In this document: piece after piece, positions 49,588 to 57,740 of the stretch | Layout of the letters: each line of letters opens with the position of its first letter | Numbering within the stretch: position 1 is the stretch's first letter | Made by a program: the position numbers and the translations under genes | Source of the DNA: JAJDNH01 sp964552395 | Lineage (GTDB): Bacteria; Acidobacteriota; Thermoanaerobaculia; Thermoanaerobaculales; Sulfomarinibacteraceae | Assembly: GCA_964552395.1 (NCBI GenBank) | Contig: CAZKGM010000002.1 | Coordinates: 124,001 to 188,000 of the forward strand | Length of the DNA stretch: 64,000 nucleotides | Reading direction: 5' to 3' | Notes under the pieces: model-generated | Database searches by the model: none | Told to the model about the DNA's origin: nothing | The model's input: the letters and a program-made list of their open reading frames with translations, nothing else

Positions 49588-50521
49588 GGCCTCCCGCCAG
49601 CAAGTAGAGGATCGCCATCCTGATAGCAACACCGTTGGTCACCTGCTCGAGAATGACGGATCGGGGCCCATCTGCAACCGCCGAGTCGATCTCGACCCCA
49701 CGGTTGATGGGCCCGGGATGCATCACCACAGCGTGCGGCGCCGCCAGCGCCAGCCGCCGAGGAGTCAGCCCGAAGAAGTCGTAGTACTCGCGCACCGAGG
49801 GGAAGTTCATGTTCCCCTGTCTCTCCCGCTGGATGCGCAGCATCATCACAACGTCGGCTCCCTCTAGCGCCGGCTCCAGCCGGTTGAAGGTCTGCACGCC
49901 GAGCTCTTCTACTCCTAACGGCATCAGGGAAGCAGGCGCGACGAACCTGACCTGCGCTCCCATCTTGGTCAACAGGAACGCATTCGAACGTGCCACACGC
50001 GAGTGGCTGATGTCGCCCGCTACGACCACCTTCAGCCCCTCGAGGCGCTGGAAGTGACGCCGCATCGTGAAGGCGTCGAGGAGCGCTTGCGTGGGATGCT
50101 CGTTGATTCCATCGCCGGCGTTGATGATTGCCGCCGGAACCATCTTCGCCAAACGGTGCGGCGCACCCGAGTTCGGGTGCCTCATGACGATGAAGTCCGG
50201 CGCCATGGCCATCAGGTTGCGCGCGGTATCGATCAGCGTCTCGCCCTTGGTCACCGACGAAGTACCGGCCGAGAAGTTCAGCGTGTCGGCGGACAACCGC
50301 TTCTCCGCGACCTCGAATGAAAAGCGCGTCCGCGTCGACGGCTCCATGAAGAGGTTCACCACGGTCCTGCCACGTAGCGTTGGAACCTTCTTGATCGGCC
50401 GCCGCGCGATCTCCAGCAGCCCTTCGGCGGTGTCGAGGATCAGCTGGATCTCGCCCGCGCTCAGCGGCGCGATCCCGACGAGGTCCTTGGCCGCAAGGCT
50501 TTGTACCGAATCAGTGGGCAT
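49562..50521 (-). CDS. pyrB: aspartate carbamoyltransferase catalytic subunit
   Basis: A 319-aa enzyme forming carbamoyl aspartate. The carbamoyl-phosphate site has FMEPSTRTRFSFE, with HPTQALLDAF, GDISHSRVARSNAFLL and HPGPINRGVEI following. No pyrI regulatory subunit gene is present, so control by PyrR is expected instead. I chose the ATG at 50521, which overlaps pyrR by 11 bp; upstream codons to 50626 add out-of-family residues. Next to a class I dihydroorotase, the two may form a complex, as known in Aquifex. Confidence 0.96.
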   Translation of the reverse strand: MPTDSVQSLAAKDLVGIAPLSAGEIQLILDTAEGLLEIARRPIKKVPTLRGRTVVNLFMEPSTRTRFSFEVAEKRLSADTLNFSAGTSSVTKGETLIDTARNLMAMAPDFIVMRHPNSGAPHRLAKMVPAAIINAGDGINEHPTQALLDAFTMRRHFQRLEGLKVVVAGDISHSRVARSNAFLLTKMGAQVRFVAPASLMPLGVEELGVQTFNRLEPALEGADVVMMLRIQRERQGNMNFPSVREYYDFFGLTPRRLALAAPHAVVMHPGPINRGVEIDSAVADGPRSVILEQVTNGVAIRMAILYLLAGGHGEPTSHS

Positions 50522-51086
50522 CCGAACTCCCCTTTCCGATCCAGACACCATCTTCGCCGTCGACCTCGCGCAGCCGCACCTGCACATCCTCGTCGAGCCC
50601 CGTCGGAATGCTCTTCCCCACCACATCCGCCGCTACGGGAAGCTCTCGGTGACCGCGGTCGACCAAGACCGCGAGTCGCACTCCTCGCGGCCGCCCGTAG
50701 TCCATCAGGGTGTCGAGAGCGGCGCGGACCGTTCGCCCCGTGAAGAGCACGTCGTCAACGAGATAGATGACCTCGCCGTCAATCGAGTCCGGCAACGAGG
50801 TATCCTTGATGACCGGCTGGCTGTGCGCCGGCCGCCAGGGACCCACATCGTCGCGATAAAGGGTGATGTCCAGACGTCCCACTGCGACCCTCTGGCCGCT
50901 CATCGCCGCAATCGCAGTCGCGAGACGCTCTGCGAGGGGCACCCCGCGAGTGTGGATACCAACGAGTATGATCTCGCCGCCGTCCCTCTCCACAATCTCG
51001 GCCGCCATCCGCGCCACGGTCCGGTTCATCCCTTCCTCATCGAGGATCTGCACCCGGGTGGGGGAAACCTGTTCCCTGTCCGTCAT
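50511..51086 (-). CDS. pyrR: PyrR pyrimidine regulator/uracil phosphoribosyltransferase
   Basis: A 191-aa phosphoribosyltransferase-fold protein that binds UMP and, in Firmicutes, a stem-loop in pyr mRNA leaders to favour termination. The PRPP-binding motif is VIYLVDDVLFTGRTVRAALD; also VGIHTRGVPLAERLA and YRDDVG. GGAGGAGCC is just before the ATG. It heads pyrR-pyrB-pyrC, and an intrinsic terminator lies 24 bp upstream of its start, where an attenuator would be. Confidence 0.95.
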   Translation of the reverse strand: MTDREQVSPTRVQILDEEGMNRTVARMAAEIVERDGGEIILVGIHTRGVPLAERLATAIAAMSGQRVAVGRLDITLYRDDVGPWRPAHSQPVIKDTSLPDSIDGEVIYLVDDVLFTGRTVRAALDTLMDYGRPRGVRLAVLVDRGHRELPVAADVVGKSIPTGLDEDVQVRLREVDGEDGVWIGKGSSDAH

Positions 51087-51109
51087 GGCTCCTCCAGCTC
51101 GAATAGCAC

Positions 51110-51132
51110 AAAAAAACTTCCCGCCGGGGAAG
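51110..51132 (-). terminator. intrinsic terminator in the leader of pyrR
   Basis: On the minus strand the RNA forms CUUCCC-CGGC-GGGAAG, a perfect 6-bp stem with a four-base loop, followed by seven U residues (51110-51116). It lies between the queF stop (51149) and the pyrR start (51086). It may simply end the queF transcript, or act as a PyrR-controlled attenuator. Confidence 0.85.
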
Positions 51133-51148
51133 ATTGTGAACGGGTGCG

Positions 51149-51583
51149 TCAGACGCCGCCTCGCATCGGCCTCATGCTACCACACTCGGGCCGCTCGCCA
51201 CGGCTGGCGGTGGCCACGGTGTGGATGCCTCCCCTGAGCCGGTAGTCCAGCGTCACCTCCATCCACTTCGGCTCGCAGCGCACCGCCAAGTCATCAAGGA
51301 GGCGGTTGACGGCATGCTCTTGGTAGATGCCGACGTTGCGATAGCTGTGGAGGTAGTACTTGAATGACTTCAGCTCGATGCACACACCGGCCGGCACGTA
51401 GCGAACCGTCACCGTGCCAAAGTCCGGGAGCCCGGAGTACGGGCACACGGCCGTGAACTCGTCGGTCGAGATCTCGACCACCACCTCGCGGCCCGCGTAT
51501 TCGTACGGAAAGGTCTTCAGGAGGTACGGCGCGAGTGCACCCTCATCTGTGAAAGGGAACCGTCGTCCCTCCGCCTCTACCAT
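51149..51583 (-). CDS. queF: NADPH-dependent 7-cyano-7-deazaguanine reductase
   Basis: A 144-aa, short-form (type I) QueF reducing preQ0 to preQ1 in queuosine synthesis. The catalytic cysteine is in EFTAVCPYSGLPDFG, and the QueF motif is ELKSFKYYLHSYRN; EPKWMEV and DYRLRGGIHT complete the tunnel fold. The rest of the queuosine genes are not in the window. Upstream I saw no preQ1 riboswitch. It is upstream of pyrR on the same strand, separated by the terminator. Confidence 0.94.
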   Translation of the reverse strand: MVEAEGRRFPFTDEGALAPYLLKTFPYEYAGREVVVEISTDEFTAVCPYSGLPDFGTVTVRYVPAGVCIELKSFKYYLHSYRNVGIYQEHAVNRLLDDLAVRCEPKWMEVTLDYRLRGGIHTVATASRGERPECGSMRPMRGGV

Positions 51584-51670
51584 GATCCGCCCTCCATTCC
51601 AGATGAGCCGTTGCCGCCCGGGTGCTCATCCTACCACCGGTCCAAGGCGCTTCTCGAGTACGATGGGTCC

Positions 51671-52663
51671 ATGACCACAATGCGTGCGGCAGCGCGGGTC
51701 GTGTGGGCGGGCGTGGCGGTCCTCGCTCTTGGTACAGCGGGCTACGTGGTCATCGAGCACGTCTCGGTGTTTGACGCCCTCTACATGACGGTCATCACAA
51801 TCAGCACGATCGGTTTCTCGGAGGTCTTCCCATTGTCCGTCGCCGGGCGCGCGTTCACGATGGTGCTGGCGTTCTCGGGGGTCGGCATCATGCTGTATGC
51901 CGTCTCCACGGTAGCCGCGATTGTTGTCGAGACGGATCTCCGGAAGATACTCGGTCTGCGAAGGGAGCACCGCGTGATCAAGAGAATGACCGGCCACATC
52001 GTCGTCTGCGGTGCCGGGCGCATGGGACGGGGCGTGGTGGAGATCCTCCGCCACCGCGAGGTCGGCATGGTAGTGGTCGAAAGGGACCCTGAGTGCTGCC
52101 GAGGGTTGGAAGGCGAGAGCATTCCAGTCGTACAGGGCGACGCCACCCAGAGCGATGTCCTGCTCGAGGCCGGCATTGATCGTGCCGTCACGATGATCTC
52201 GAGCCTTGCAGAGGACGCACACAACGTCTACGCGGTGCTCCTCGCCCGCCAGCTCAACCCCGCCATTACTATCATCGCCCGCGCCGTCGAGGAGGGCGCC
52301 GAGGAACGCCTGCGCCTCGCCGGCGCCAACACGGTGATGAACCCCTACCGAATAGGCTCCATGCGAATTGCCTACACCGCTCTCAAGCCAACGGTGATCG
52401 ACTTCCTTGATGCGTCGCTGCCGGGAACGGATCAGGAGCTCGAGCTGGCGGAAGTGCCGGTCCGTGATGGCGCCGAGCTTGTCGGAAAGTCCCTGGCCGG
52501 GGCCCAGGTTCGGACGCGTTTCGGGGTCATCGTCGTGGCCCTCCGCCGCGGCGGCACCAGCCTCTTCAACCCGTCTCCCAACTCCCAGATCGAGGCCGGG
52601 GACGTTCTCGTCGCACTCGGGCCCGTGCAGGCGATCGAAGGCTTGGAAGGGGCCTGCGAGTAG
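51671..52663 (+). CDS. potassium channel with RCK (TrkA) domains
   Basis: A 330-aa MthK/Kch-like channel. TM1 is at about residues 9-29, the pore loop has TISTIGFSEVFPLS (a TIGFSE filter where most channels have TVGYGD or TIGFGE), and TM2 spans about 60-85. The RCK_N (TrkA-N) domain starts at HIVVCGAGRMGRGVVEIL, with the Rossmann GxGxxG, and a TrkA-C domain follows after about residue 245. It would conduct K+ under control of cytoplasmic ligands. I chose the ATG at 51671; the frame is open from 51611. EIIA-Ntr, known to affect K+ transport, is encoded 40 kb away. Confidence 0.9.
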   Translation: MTTMRAAARVVWAGVAVLALGTAGYVVIEHVSVFDALYMTVITISTIGFSEVFPLSVAGRAFTMVLAFSGVGIMLYAVSTVAAIVVETDLRKILGLRREHRVIKRMTGHIVVCGAGRMGRGVVEILRHREVGMVVVERDPECCRGLEGESIPVVQGDATQSDVLLEAGIDRAVTMISSLAEDAHNVYAVLLARQLNPAITIIARAVEEGAEERLRLAGANTVMNPYRIGSMRIAYTALKPTVIDFLDASLPGTDQELELAEVPVRDGAELVGKSLAGAQVRTRFGVIVVALRRGGTSLFNPSPNSQIEAGDVLVALGPVQAIEGLEGACE

Positions 52664-52750
52664 GCCGCTTGCCGATCCCCTTGCCTGTCTACGGCCCTGC
52701 GTCTTTACGGTGATTCCCTTCTCTGCCCCAGCGTCTCTGCGCCTGCCCCC

Positions 52751-53281
52751 TCACCCTTCACCCCGAGCCCCTGCCCCCTTCGTCCGGCGAAAGCTGAGCG
52801 CCTGCCGGTCCTTGAAGACGCCCGGGAACCTCAGCACACGGTTGTGCATGGCAACGTAGACCCCCGGCTCGACCAGCCGTGCCGCGAGCAGGGCCTCGGT
52901 TACATTCTGAGGCGCATCCGAGTCGCGGAACTCGTACGGCCGCATGGCTCCGGTGAGGATAACCGGAACCTTGAGCCGCTCAGCAAGGCCGCTCTCAAGA
53001 ACCTCGCCTGTCAGCTCCAGTGTGTCCGTGCCGTGAAGGACGATCACGGCTTCGGAGGCCGGCAGGGAGTCTCTCACCGCCGCGACGATCTGCCCGCGGT
53101 CCTCATCGGTCATCTCCAGCGAGTCCTTGTGCATGACGCTGACGTGACGCACAAAGAGGTCCGGCAGGCGGAGCTTCCCCAGGATCTCCTCGAGCACGGA
53201 ACGGTCGTTGCGGAGGCTTCCCTCCAGCTCGTTGTACGTCTTCTCGATCGTTCCCCCGGTCGTCAGGATCGTGATTCGCAT
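52751..53281 (-). CDS. short asparaginase-like protein
   Basis: A 176-aa protein matching only the N-terminal domain of asparaginases. The two threonine motifs are present: LTTGGTIEKTYN at residues 6-17 and VLHGTDTLELTGEVL near 83-97; LTGAMRPYEFRDSDAP follows. Full asparaginases are about 330 aa, and residues from the C-terminal domain help in the tetramer active site, so this short form may have another reaction or a different assembly. It lies 30 bp after kdsD on the same strand. Confidence 0.85.
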   Translation of the reverse strand: MRITILTTGGTIEKTYNELEGSLRNDRSVLEEILGKLRLPDLFVRHVSVMHKDSLEMTDEDRGQIVAAVRDSLPASEAVIVLHGTDTLELTGEVLESGLAERLKVPVILTGAMRPYEFRDSDAPQNVTEALLAARLVEPGVYVAMHNRVLRFPGVFKDRQALSFRRTKGAGARGEG

Positions 53282-53311
53282 GAGAGACCCTCTTCGGTCG
53301 CACTCTGAGGA

Positions 53312-54268
53312 CTAGAACAGCCCCACGCCCCAGAGATCGTGGACATGGAGAACACCCTCGACTCGCCCCTCTCCATCGAGCACCATGAGGGAGGTGATGC
53401 GTCGCTCTTCGAGCACCCGAAGAGCCGTGGTTGCCAGCTCCTCTGCCGTTATGGTGACCCCGCCCCGATGCATCACCTCTGCGGCGATCAGCTGGAGCGG
53501 GTTTTCCTCACGCTCCATGAGCCGCCGGAGGTCCCCGTCGGTAATGACACCCAGGAGCTTCCCATCCGCGTCCTGGACGGTGGTGACCCCGAGACCCTTG
53601 CGGCTCATCTCGTAGATGACGTCCTTCATGGAGGTGTCCGGTGATACCCGTGGTACCTGCTCCCCGTCGTGCATCATCTCGCCGACCTGAAGGAACCTGC
53701 GTCCCAGCTTGCCGCCCGGATGGAGGCGCGCGAAGTCCTCCTCCCGGAACCCCTTCTTGACCGAAACCGCCATCGCCAGCGCATCCCCGAGCGCCAAAGT
53801 GGCCGTCGTCGAGGCGGTTGGGGCGAGGTTTAGCGGACAGGCTTCCTTGCGTACCCCGAGGTCGAGATGGACGTCCGCAACCCCAGCCAAGGTCGATTCG
53901 GGGGCCGACGTCATCGCGATCAACGGAACACCGAGGCGCTTGAGGACCTCAACCAGCCTGAGGATCTCGTCGGTCTCCCCTGAGTTCGACACGACCACGA
54001 CCACGTCCTCCGGCTTGACCATGCCGAGATCGCCGTGGATGGCCTCTGCTGGATGGAGGAAGAGCGCAGGCGTCCCTGTCGAGGCCATGGTCGCGGCCAG
54101 CTTGCGGCAGATGATCCCGGACTTTCCCATTCCCGACCAGACAATGCGGCCGCTACAGGAGGCCACGATCTCAACTGCACGTTCGAACCCTTCTCCTACA
54201 AGATCGACCAGCCTACGAATCGCTTCCGACTCGGTGAGAAGGACTTGGCGGGCGATCGACAAGGTCAT
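53312..54268 (-). CDS. kdsD: arabinose-5-phosphate isomerase
   Basis: A 318-aa KpsF/GutQ family enzyme that turns ribulose 5-phosphate into arabinose 5-phosphate, the first step of KDO synthesis. The SIS domain covers residues 35-180, with WSGMGKSGIICRKLAATMAS and HPAEAIHGDLGM; two CBS domains follow (about 205-260 and 270-318). It overlaps kdsA by 4 bp (ATGA). kdsC, normally close by, is absent. Confidence 0.95.
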   Translation of the reverse strand: MTLSIARQVLLTESEAIRRLVDLVGEGFERAVEIVASCSGRIVWSGMGKSGIICRKLAATMASTGTPALFLHPAEAIHGDLGMVKPEDVVVVVSNSGETDEILRLVEVLKRLGVPLIAMTSAPESTLAGVADVHLDLGVRKEACPLNLAPTASTTATLALGDALAMAVSVKKGFREEDFARLHPGGKLGRRFLQVGEMMHDGEQVPRVSPDTSMKDVIYEMSRKGLGVTTVQDADGKLLGVITDGDLRRLMEREENPLQLIAAEVMHRGGVTITAEELATTALRVLEERRITSLMVLDGEGRVEGVLHVHDLWGVGLF

Positions 54269-55098
54269 TGCGCGATCTCCCTGACCGCTCCGCAGATCGT
54301 CTCGATCTGGACGCTCAGGTCCACGAACTCCTCAATGGTGAGCTGAGTCGTCGCATCCGACCGCGCCCGAGGCGGGTCCGGATGGACCTCCACGAAGAAC
54401 CCGTCGACACCAGCCGCTGCTGCGGCCCGCGCCAAGTAGGGGTGAAACTCCCGCGCGCCGCCGCTCGCGTTGCCCAGCCCGCCAGGCAACTGCAAAGAAT
54501 GTGTCACGTCGAAGATCACCGGCGCAAAGGCACGCATGGTCGGCAGACTGCGCATGTCGACCACCAGATTGTGGTACCCGAAGCTCGAGCCTCTCTCGGT
54601 CACCGTGACTCGGTCGTTGCCGGTCGATTTCACCTTGTCAACGGCGTGTCGGAGGTCCTCCGGGGCCAGGAACTGCCCTTTCTTGATGTTGACCGCGGCC
54701 CCGGATCGCCCACATGCGAGAAGAAGGTCGGTCTGTCGGCACAGGAACGCTGGGACTTGAAGGACATCCGCCACCTCTGCAGCACGCTCCGCCTGCCAAG
54801 GCTCATGGACGTCGGTAAGGATCGGCAGCCCTGTCGCCTGCTTCGCGGCTCTCAGCGCCTCGAGACCGGGCCCGAGGCCGGGGCCGCGGAAGCTGTCCAG
54901 AGATGAGCGGTTCGCTTTGTCAAACGAGGCCTTGAACACGAGCGGCAGGTGCTTCGTGGCGCTGATCTCAAGCAGTCGTTGGGCAATGTCGACCACCATC
55001 TCCACGGATTCGATGACGCAGGGCCCCGCAATATAGACGGGACGCCGGCCCGCGCCGACCGGAACCTGGGGGGCAAGATCGAATCCCGGCGCCATCAT
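54265..55098 (-). CDS. kdsA: 3-deoxy-8-phosphooctulonate synthase
   Basis: A 277-aa TIM-barrel enzyme condensing arabinose 5-phosphate with PEP into KDO-8-phosphate. Motifs: YIAGPCVIESVEM (residues 23-35), LVFKASFDKANRSS, VNIKKGQFLAPEDLRHA, and FDVTHSLQLPGG. Whether it is metal-dependent cannot be decided by eye; the N at NIKKGQF and no obvious cysteine in PAFLCRQTDLL-type context should be checked. It lies 15 bp after pyrG and overlaps kdsD. Confidence 0.95.
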   Translation of the reverse strand: MMAPGFDLAPQVPVGAGRRPVYIAGPCVIESVEMVVDIAQRLLEISATKHLPLVFKASFDKANRSSLDSFRGPGLGPGLEALRAAKQATGLPILTDVHEPWQAERAAEVADVLQVPAFLCRQTDLLLACGRSGAAVNIKKGQFLAPEDLRHAVDKVKSTGNDRVTVTERGSSFGYHNLVVDMRSLPTMRAFAPVIFDVTHSLQLPGGLGNASGGAREFHPYLARAAAAAGVDGFFVEVHPDPPRARSDATTQLTIEEFVDLSVQIETICGAVREIAQ

Positions 55099-55113
55099 GA
55101 CGCGGTCAGTCTA

Positions 55114-56790
55114 TCAGGCGTTCACCTCTGCCGCATCGACAACAGGTGCACTGAGAGCGGCCTCCTCCCCCGTCGTCTCGGCTGCCAACCGCTCCTCACG
55201 GTAGCGCACCGCGGCAGCTACGAAGGAGCGGAACAAGGGATGCGGCTCGTATGGCTTCGAAGTAAACTCGGGATGGAACTGGCAGGCGAGGAACCACGGA
55301 TGGTCGGGCAGCTCGATGACCTCGACGAAAATCCGGTCCGGCGACTTGCCGCTCACGGCCAGACCCTTCTCCTCGAACAGCGGCACATATTCGGGATTGA
55401 CCTCGTACCGGTGCCGGTGACGCTCCCAGACCTCGTCGCCGCGGTAGGCATCCCAGGCCAGCGACCCCGGCTTCAGGCGGCATGGGTACTTGCCCAGGCG
55501 CATGGTTCCGCCAAGCTGATCGACACCGACCAGCTCACGCATCTTGTAGATGACCTTGTACGGCGGTGTGCTGACAAACTCCGTGGAGTTGGCGCCGGTG
55601 AGGCCACAGACGTTGCGGGCGAACTCGATGATCGCGCTCTGGAGCCCGAGGCAGATACCGAAGTAAGGGATCTTGCGTCCCCGTGCGAACTCGATGGCGC
55701 GGATCATCCCTTCGATGCCACGTTTCCCAAAGCCGCCGGGCACCAGGATGGCATCGACCTCGAAGAGCTGCTCCGGATACCCGGATCCTTCCAGCGACTC
55801 GGAATCGATGAAGACCAGGTTCACCTTGACGCCGTTCGCGATGCCCCCGTGCACCAGGGCTTCGTTCAGAGACTTGTAAGAGTCACTCAGGTCGACGTAC
55901 TTGCCGACGATCCCGATGGCCACCTCGGACTTTGGATTGCGGATCGCGTCCACCACCGTCCGCCACCGGGACAGGTCCCGCTTGCCTTTCGGCATCCCAA
56001 GCGCTTCGAGCACGAAGTCGTCAAACCCCTCCGCGGCCAGCTTGAGGGGCACCTCGTAGATGGTCGCGGCATCCTGGGCAGGGATCACCGCGCGGTGCTC
56101 GACGTTGCAGAACAGTGCGATCTTGTCCCGCAGCTCCGGGGGAAGCGGGCGGTCGACACGGCAGACCAGCACGTCCGGCTGGATACCTGTCTGCTGCAGC
56201 TGCTTGACGGAGTGCTGGGTGGGCTTGCTCTTCAGCTCGTCGGAGCCCTGGATGTACGGCACCAGCGTGACATGGATGTTGAGAACGTTCCCGCGGCCGG
56301 CCTCGGAGCGGAACTGACGAATGGCCTCCAGGAACGGCAGCGACTCGATGTCACCGACCGTGCCTCCGATCTCAGTGATCACGAAGTCGACCTCGCCCCC
56401 AAGCGCACGGATTCCGGCCTTGATCTCGTCTGTCACGTGCGGGATGACCTGCACCGTCTTTCCCAGATAGTCCCCCCGCCGCTCCTTCTCGAGCACCGTC
56501 TGGTAGATCTTTCCGGTAGTAAAGTTGTTCTTCCGCGACATCTTGACCGAGGTGAACCGTTCGTAGTGCCCGAGATCGAGGTCGGTCTCGGCACCGTCAT
56601 CGGTCACAAACACCTCGCCATGCTGGAATGGAGACATGGTCCCCGGATCCACGTTGACGTAGGGATCGATCTTGAGCATGGTGACCGTGTAGCCGTTGGC
56701 CTCGAGCAGCGCTCCAAGCGAGGCTGCCGAAATCCCCTTCCCGAGACCCGAAACGACGCCGCCGGTCACGAATACGTATTTTGTCGCCAT
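55114..56790 (-). CDS. pyrG: CTP synthase
   Basis: A 558-aa enzyme making CTP from UTP, ATP and glutamine. The synthetase domain starts KYVFVTGGVVSGLGKGISAA (residues 4-23); the glutamine amidotransferase domain has the catalytic cysteine in YFGICLGLQSAI (about residue 385) and the His/Glu pair in CQFHPEFTSKPYEPHPLF. It lies between kdsB and kdsA, a common arrangement, since CMP-KDO synthesis uses CTP. The last 20 residues are an extra Ala/Glu-rich tail. Confidence 0.97.
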   Translation of the reverse strand: MATKYVFVTGGVVSGLGKGISAASLGALLEANGYTVTMLKIDPYVNVDPGTMSPFQHGEVFVTDDGAETDLDLGHYERFTSVKMSRKNNFTTGKIYQTVLEKERRGDYLGKTVQVIPHVTDEIKAGIRALGGEVDFVITEIGGTVGDIESLPFLEAIRQFRSEAGRGNVLNIHVTLVPYIQGSDELKSKPTQHSVKQLQQTGIQPDVLVCRVDRPLPPELRDKIALFCNVEHRAVIPAQDAATIYEVPLKLAAEGFDDFVLEALGMPKGKRDLSRWRTVVDAIRNPKSEVAIGIVGKYVDLSDSYKSLNEALVHGGIANGVKVNLVFIDSESLEGSGYPEQLFEVDAILVPGGFGKRGIEGMIRAIEFARGRKIPYFGICLGLQSAIIEFARNVCGLTGANSTEFVSTPPYKVIYKMRELVGVDQLGGTMRLGKYPCRLKPGSLAWDAYRGDEVWERHRHRYEVNPEYVPLFEEKGLAVSGKSPDRIFVEVIELPDHPWFLACQFHPEFTSKPYEPHPLFRSFVAAAVRYREERLAAETTGEEAALSAPVVDAAEVNA

Positions 56791-56803
56791 CGATCCTCCC
56801 TCT

Positions 56804-57571
56804 TTACCACTTCTTGGCTGTTGCCGACGAACCGTTCTCCATCAGCCCCGCTGCCCGCACGAGATCCTCCGGCGTGTCCACGCCCCATGAGTCCCGCGGA
56901 GCATCCAGCACCAGTATGTCCATGCCGTTTTCCAGCGCTCGCAGCTGCTCCAGGCCTTCCGCTCTCTCCAGCGGTGACGGCGGCAGCGAGACAAACCGTT
57001 CGAGCCCGTCGCGACGGAACGCGTAGATTCCGAGATGCAGCAGCCAGAGGGGCTCCGCGTCCACCCGCGAGCGCGGGAACGGAATCACCGACCTCGAGAA
57101 GTACAGGGCACGGCCGGACACGCCACGCACGACTTTGACCGCGTTCGCGTCCTCGCAGCGCCCTGCTGGAAGCGGCCTGCAGAGCGTGCCGATCGCACAG
57201 GAGGGATCCGCCTCCATGCCCCGAATCAGCGTCTCGATGTTTTCCGGTGGCAGCATCGGCTCATCGCCCTGGAGGTTCACCACCATGGACCATCCACCGC
57301 GCGGCAGCAACGCGGCAGCAATGCGGTCGCTTCCGGAAGCGTGCTCCCCTGTCATGACCGCCTCCGCACCGGCCGCCGCCGCCGCATCGGCAATGCGCCG
57401 ATCATCGGTCGCCACCACGACCTCGTCCACCGACTCAGCCGCCAACGCCCGGCGGATCACATGCGCGATCATTGGCACTCCGCTCAGCATGGCGAGGGCC
57501 TTGCCGGGGAACCGTGTTGATCCCCAACGTGCCGGTATCACGGCCACGACCCCACTCCGGCGATGTCCCAT
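56804..57571 (-). CDS. kdsB: CMP-KDO synthetase
   Basis: A 255-aa 3-deoxy-manno-octulosonate cytidylyltransferase that activates KDO for transfer to lipid A. Motifs: VIPARWGSTRFPGKAL near residues 12-27, VVATDDRRIADAA, MTGEHASGSDRIA and NLQGDEPMLPPE. It is the first gene of kdsB-pyrG-kdsA-kdsD-asparaginase. The promoter found lies so close that the transcript would start about 5 nt before the ATG at 57571; a GTG at 57547, with GGAG upstream, is a good alternative start. Confidence 0.95.
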   Translation of the reverse strand: MGHRRSGVVAVIPARWGSTRFPGKALAMLSGVPMIAHVIRRALAAESVDEVVVATDDRRIADAAAAAGAEAVMTGEHASGSDRIAAALLPRGGWSMVVNLQGDEPMLPPENIETLIRGMEADPSCAIGTLCRPLPAGRCEDANAVKVVRGVSGRALYFSRSVIPFPRSRVDAEPLWLLHLGIYAFRRDGLERFVSLPPSPLERAEGLEQLRALENGMDILVLDAPRDSWGVDTPEDLVRAAGLMENGSSATAKKW

Positions 57572-57582
57572 CCTGTAAACGA

Positions 57583-57611
57583 ATGCTAGTGGGCCCTCAC
57601 CGTGAAGTCAA
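57583..57611 (-). promoter_or_regulatory. promoter of kdsB-pyrG-kdsA-kdsD
   Basis: On the minus strand TTGACT (57606-57611) and TAGCAT (57583-57588) are 17 bases apart. The predicted start near 57576 is almost at the kdsB ATG. Confidence 0.65.
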
Positions 57612-57629
57612 TGCCGGTGATAGACATTG

Positions 57630-57645
57630 AAACAAATGATTGTAT
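57630..57645. promoter_or_regulatory. TetR operator-like site A
   Basis: Sequence AAACAAATGATTGTAT, with the inverted halves ACAA and TTGT around ATGA. It matches site B at 11 of 16 positions. It lies over a possible TTGAAA -35 element (57627-57632) of the TetR gene and 19 bp upstream of the kdsB -35 box. Confidence 0.5.
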
Positions 57646-57724
57646 GGATGCTATCATCTGGCCGCAAGACGCAAAGCGTTTGTTACATGAGTTGGTTGGT
57701 AGTTGCGCGTTCGGCAGGCGAGTG

Positions 57725-57740
57725 ATACAAACATCTGTAT
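57725..57740. promoter_or_regulatory. TetR operator-like site B overlapping the start codon
   Basis: Sequence ATACAAACATCTGTAT, a palindrome with arms ATACA and TGTAT around six bases. It ends inside the ATG (57739-57741) of the TetR gene. It shares the consensus AWACAAAnnnnTGTAT with site A. Confidence 0.5.

Noticed and set aside
51584..51670. preQ1 riboswitch before queF
   Set aside because: The short leader lacks the expected hairpin and A-rich tail; only a weak TGGTAGGAT element is visible.
54949..57138. Plus-strand frame of 729 codons
   Set aside because: Antisense of kdsA, pyrG and kdsB; such long shadows are expected in GC-rich DNA.
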